Assembly: GCA_045105115.1 (NCBI GenBank)
Contig: JBGCDE010000054.1
Location: 1-64,000 of the forward strand
From: JAUIET01 sp045105115
GTDB lineage: Bacteria; Pseudomonadota; Gammaproteobacteria; Pseudomonadales; JAUIET01
Reading direction: 5' to 3'
Length of the DNA: 64,000 nt
Below, piece after piece: positions 60,735 through 64,000 of the stretch. How positions within the stretch are numbered: position 1 is the stretch's first letter; every line of letters begins with the position of its first letter. The notes under the pieces were generated by a model. The model had not been told where the DNA came from. It ran no database searches and worked only from the letters and a program-made list of their open reading frames with translations. A program made the position numbers and the translations under genes.

Positions 60735-62778
60735 GCTGTATCTGTTCCTCTACAATCGGCATCGTAATATTAAAAGTTGTTCCAACACCTTCTGTGCTTT
60801 GAACTTTAACATCACCGCCTAGATTGCGTATGTATTCCCGGGTCTGAAAAACGCCAATGCCCATCCCCTGACCGGATTTGGTCGTGTCAAACGGTTTGAA
60901 CAAGCGGTCCTTAATGAAATCATCCGCCATGCCTTGTCCGTTGTCTTCAACAGTAACCAGCACCTTCTTTTCGTTAAGCTCTACGAACACATCAACAAAT
61001 CCATTGGCGGGCGTGGCTTCCTGCGCGTTTTTTATCACATGAGCAAAAATCATAACTAAATGATCGTGATCGCCTGTTACCCACACCGAGTCATTATCCA
61101 TTCGCAGCGAAGGGGCAGGTTTTTTATCTCGGCACTTATTAACTGATTCCAGCAAAATGCGATTGAGCTCCAGACTGCGAGTTTTGGATGGTCCTCGTTG
61201 TTGCATTTTGCTCAGCAAATTGCTCATTCTTGCAACCGAGTTTTCGATGGTCTTGATAGCGTCTTCGACAAACGCCGGGTTTTCTTTATGTTTTTTGGCG
61301 TTCTCAACCACTAGTGCCTGCTGCGCGATCAGGTTCTTGAGGTCGTGCATAATGAAAGCCGTCAGCTTATTGTAAGTGTCAAATTGCTTTGACTGAGCAA
61401 GCTGCTCTGCGGCTACATGCAATGCGAGGTAACTGCCCAACTGACGCCCCACTGTTTTCAATACATCAAGATCTTCCCAACTAAGATTAGTCGTATTATC
61501 CGCGCGGCATAGCGAAATAAAGCCTAGCAGACGTTGCTGCGCGATCAGCGGCACTACTACCCATATTTCGCTGATCTGGCCAAGCCACTCTGGTAGTGCC
61601 AGATTGTGATTGGCGTTGTTGCGATGATTGCCTTGCGGGTGAAAAACCCAATCAGCTGCCAGCAGTTCGCCAAAGTCGCTGTCGCCAGGTACTGACGGCA
61701 GAGCATCGAAGTTGTCCAGGGTGCTTGCGGCGAATCTGAAATCATCGTCGTTGCGCAACCATAGACAGGCTGAGCTTGCGTGAAAAACCGCGCACGCAGC
61801 ATCGAGCGCAATGGCTTTCTCATTCTTGTCAGCCGAAGGCTGCGAAAGAATGTTAATCAGATTCAACCATTCGGTTCTATAGTCGTATTTATGCATAAAG
61901 AAATTCTTATTGATAAATACACGAATCGAGGCTCGTAAATTAGGTGAAGTAAACAGTATTAGCAGAGTTGTTCCAGCCCCCACTAATAGAGCCACTTGAA
62001 GAATAGTTCCCCAACTTCCACCAAACGCTTTAACGTAGTAAGCGGTTGCCGCCATTACAAACAAAAACACACCAGCAATCACTAGACTGGCACTGTAAAA
62101 CACCATTTTTCTGGAGATGCTCACGCGGCTGCTGTGCTGGCTTCGTGTACTTGCGAATAGCAAACTGATGCCGGCAATCAGGTTTACGACCGGTCGAAAT
62201 TCCTCAATCGACGAGTCGATGCGGTTAAAAAGGAGGGCATTGGCGTAGAACACAATATCAAATATAAAGAACAGCGCCGTTCCGATGCATAAAAAAAGAA
62301 CGGCTTGCTTTTGTCGATCGAGAGTATTTCTCAGCACCTGCTCAACGACAATAATGCCCAAAAGACCCAGCAGTAAGTTGGCCCAAATCAGTGCGCTTAA
62401 TGCATCGGGCGCACCGCCCCGAATGATTAAGTAGGGTGCAAATAAGGCTCCGGCCAGCATCAGCAAACCGAGTAGCGCATACATTGGTAATAAACGCTGT
62501 CGCCCCTGCTCGTCGGCGACATGAAGTAGCAAGGTGGCAAGCAATGCGGTAACCCATCCAGCGTAGTGCAATGTTGCTAATACCTGAGTTAAGGCAGTTG
62601 GCTGTGTTGACTGGCCAGGGGAGATGCTGAAATGCCAGCAAGCCGTTATCAGGCTGGCCACAATAAACAAGGGGGAATAGATTCCTTCCCGCCAGGGTCG
62701 TATGAAAACGAAAGCCAATACGATGAACAGCAAACTTGCCGCAGTATGGCTGCTAAAGACGAATTGATCGATGGGCAT
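60724..62778 (-). CDS. prsK: PrsK-type membrane histidine kinase
   Basis: The sensor partner of PrsR (TIGR02916 as recalled). The 684-residue product has eight or nine hydrophobic segments over residues 8-280 and the family link FINKNFFMHKYDYRTEWL near 288-305. It then has a GAF-like domain to about 455, a dimerisation/phosphoacceptor helix with His478 (FIMHDLKNLI), and an ATPase domain with DNGQGM and GIGVFQTREYIRNLGG. The many membrane segments suggest sensing of an envelope signal. ATG at 62778; nothing but a 111-bp gap lies upstream. Confidence 0.92.
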   Translation of the reverse strand: MPIDQFVFSSHTAASLLFIVLAFVFIRPWREGIYSPLFIVASLITACWHFSISPGQSTQPTALTQVLATLHYAGWVTALLATLLLHVADEQGRQRLLPMYALLGLLMLAGALFAPYLIIRGGAPDALSALIWANLLLGLLGIIVVEQVLRNTLDRQKQAVLFLCIGTALFFIFDIVFYANALLFNRIDSSIEEFRPVVNLIAGISLLFASTRSQHSSRVSISRKMVFYSASLVIAGVFLFVMAATAYYVKAFGGSWGTILQVALLVGAGTTLLILFTSPNLRASIRVFINKNFFMHKYDYRTEWLNLINILSQPSADKNEKAIALDAACAVFHASSACLWLRNDDDFRFAASTLDNFDALPSVPGDSDFGELLAADWVFHPQGNHRNNANHNLALPEWLGQISEIWVVVPLIAQQRLLGFISLCRADNTTNLSWEDLDVLKTVGRQLGSYLALHVAAEQLAQSKQFDTYNKLTAFIMHDLKNLIAQQALVVENAKKHKENPAFVEDAIKTIENSVARMSNLLSKMQQRGPSKTRSLELNRILLESVNKCRDKKPAPSLRMDNDSVWVTGDHDHLVMIFAHVIKNAQEATPANGFVDVFVELNEKKVLVTVEDNGQGMADDFIKDRLFKPFDTTKSGQGMGIGVFQTREYIRNLGGDVKVQSTEGVGTTFNITMPIVEEQIQHVG

Positions 62779-62889
62779 TGCAGTGGGCTCTGAACGGCCA
62801 GCGTTAGATGGAAACGCTAATTATGCAATAAACGGCGGGAGCTGATTGTGGTAATACTGTCGCTAAAGTGGATCAGTTGATCTGAGCGC

Positions 62890-64000
62890 TTATTTGCCGT
62901 CGTGTTCGGTTGCGGCGTCGCTTAATTTGCTGGAGATACTGGCTACGGCAAGATCAAACAATGGCGTGTCTTCAATGATCTTCAATCGGCCGTCCTGCAG
63001 GCTTTGTGCTAAGTCGCGTCTAGCCAGAATGGCGAAGCGGGCGCCAAAGCGATTGACCAGCAGAACGCTGTCTTCTGTATCGAGAAAAGCAGATACCTTG
63101 CAATATTTGCCGGAGCAGTGATCGCTGAGTTTTAAGCGTATCCAGTCACCTTCGCGTAGCTCGCCAATGGCCTTCAAGTAACGAAATTCAGGTAGTGATT
63201 GCGCAGGACTATTGGCCCAAGCGCCTTCTTTTGGCGTATTGCTCTGATCTTCTTCAGCCGCTGAGATGGGGCTTTGTTCAAATGCCTCGATATCGGCCGC
63301 CAATATTAATTCGTGCAGCTTACGCATATCCGCCAATGCTTGCTGCCAGCTCTGGTCTGCCTGCTGATAGTTCGCAAGGTATTTCTCAATTGTTTTGTAC
63401 AGCTCCGGTAGCAAGCGTTCAAGGCGATTGCGCGAGCGTTCATCACGGTGCGCCTGGGCAGTCCAAAGCAAGTCATCAGCCAATTGCTCTGACTCCAGCC
63501 ATTCGCTGCTTTGGTCACCGAAATTCAAATAATTGTGCAGCATGAGTTTCTGCCAATGAACTTGCAGAAAATCACTGACAACAGTCGGTACGCGCTTATT
63601 CTTGAATTTCTCACCTAGCACAATTCCGACTTTTTCTCGCGCATGACGGGTCAGCGCATTGTTTCTTGCAGACTGACTAACGCGTTGCTCTATTGCCTGT
63701 GATTTTTGATCTTCACCTTGAAGCAAATCCTGCATGCTGATTAACAGGGCCTGAAAATCGGCGTCTACCGCTTCTGCATTTTCGGTGAGCTGCTGAACAA
63801 TACGGTTAGCGAGCTCGTAGAAAGCCTCGTGTTCTTGTTTTTCGATATCACGACCATAGCTGGCACGGGCAAGCTCATTGATCAAGTGACGAAGCGGATG
63901 TTCACGAGTTGTGAACAAATAGCGATCGCGAAGTGCTACTTTCAGAACAGGTATTTGCAATCTCGCGAGCAAGGCCTGCATGTCTAAAGGCAGTGCTTCG
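62890..64000 (-). CDS. DUF1631-type protein, C-terminal part (5' end outside window)
   Basis: The frame is open from the window edge to the stop at 62890 and reads through ATG 63981, so that is an internal methionine (the preceding residues are EALPLD). The visible part contains LQIPVLKVALRDRYLF and HPLRHLINELARA near its start, a long helical middle, and a C-terminal PilZ-like region GDWIRLKLSDHCSGKYCKVS and FLDTEDSVLLVNRFGARFAI. These fit the DUF1631 family, of unknown function, found in proteobacteria. It is not obviously part of the polysaccharide locus. Confidence 0.8.
   Translation of the reverse strand, partial: EALPLDMQALLARLQIPVLKVALRDRYLFTTREHPLRHLINELARASYGRDIEKQEHEAFYELANRIVQQLTENAEAVDADFQALLISMQDLLQGEDQKSQAIEQRVSQSARNNALTRHAREKVGIVLGEKFKNKRVPTVVSDFLQVHWQKLMLHNYLNFGDQSSEWLESEQLADDLLWTAQAHRDERSRNRLERLLPELYKTIEKYLANYQQADQSWQQALADMRKLHELILAADIEAFEQSPISAAEEDQSNTPKEGAWANSPAQSLPEFRYLKAIGELREGDWIRLKLSDHCSGKYCKVSAFLDTEDSVLLVNRFGARFAILARRDLAQSLQDGRLKIIEDTPLFDLAVASISSKLSDAATEHDGK

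Overview
The window looks like chromosomal DNA of a marine-type gammaproteobacterium of medium GC. The evidence is the classical S10-spc-alpha ribosomal superoperon preceded by tuf, the divergent uvrA/ssb pair, a fabA-fabB pair, MoaB/MoeA, and an exopolysaccharide locus of the XrtA (EpsH) type. No species can be fixed from the sequence alone. There are no rRNA, tRNA, CRISPR or insertion-sequence genes.

Region 1 (1-15139) holds the 3' part of tuf, then rpsJ through rplQ in the usual order (S10 operon, spc operon with secY and rpmJ, alpha operon with rpoA), all on the plus strand. Convincing promoters precede rpsJ and rpsM, and a rho-independent terminator follows rplQ. The block is flanked on both sides by unusual intergenic palindromic repeats. 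The tuf-rpsJ gap (842-1278) carries two inverted copies of a 60-nt core, each enclosed in its own 26-28 bp stem. The rplQ-uvrA gap (15183-15902) carries three copies of a different core, again each in its own private stem. In both families the hairpins inside the cores show paired, compensatory base changes.

Region 2 (15903-23801) is housekeeping: uvrA divergent from ssb, a dehydrogenase-like gene coupled to ssb, moaB-moeA, and fabA-fabB on the minus strand.

Region 3 (23951-62778) is a large exopolysaccharide locus. manC, galU and manB make GDP-mannose and UDP-glucose; a UDP-HexNAc dehydrogenase and a UDP-glucuronate-type epimerase make uronic sugar nucleotides. Next come a phosphoglycosyl transferase that starts the lipid-linked unit, an export lipoprotein, a chain-length protein, a BY-kinase-like protein that has lost its Walker A lysine, and an outer membrane protein. 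Downstream are four GT4 and one GT2 glycosyltransferases, two asparagine-synthetase-like amidotransferases (one without the N-terminal cysteine), two atypical alpha/beta hydrolases, two NodB deacetylases, a Wzy/ligase-like protein, a Wzx flippase, a predicted secreted polysaccharide lyase, an adenylation-carrier (A-T) didomain protein, a GNAT-like transferase and a methyltransferase. The locus ends with a PrsK/PrsR-type two-component pair. Many of these families accompany exosortase A, yet neither an exosortase nor a PEP-CTERM substrate is encoded in the window.

The right end (62890-64000) is the C-terminal part of a DUF1631-type protein that runs out of the window. The most novel-looking items are the two families of core-in-private-stem repeats around the ribosomal superoperon, and the A-T didomain/GNAT/amidotransferase group, which suggests aminoacyl or amide decoration of the polysaccharide.
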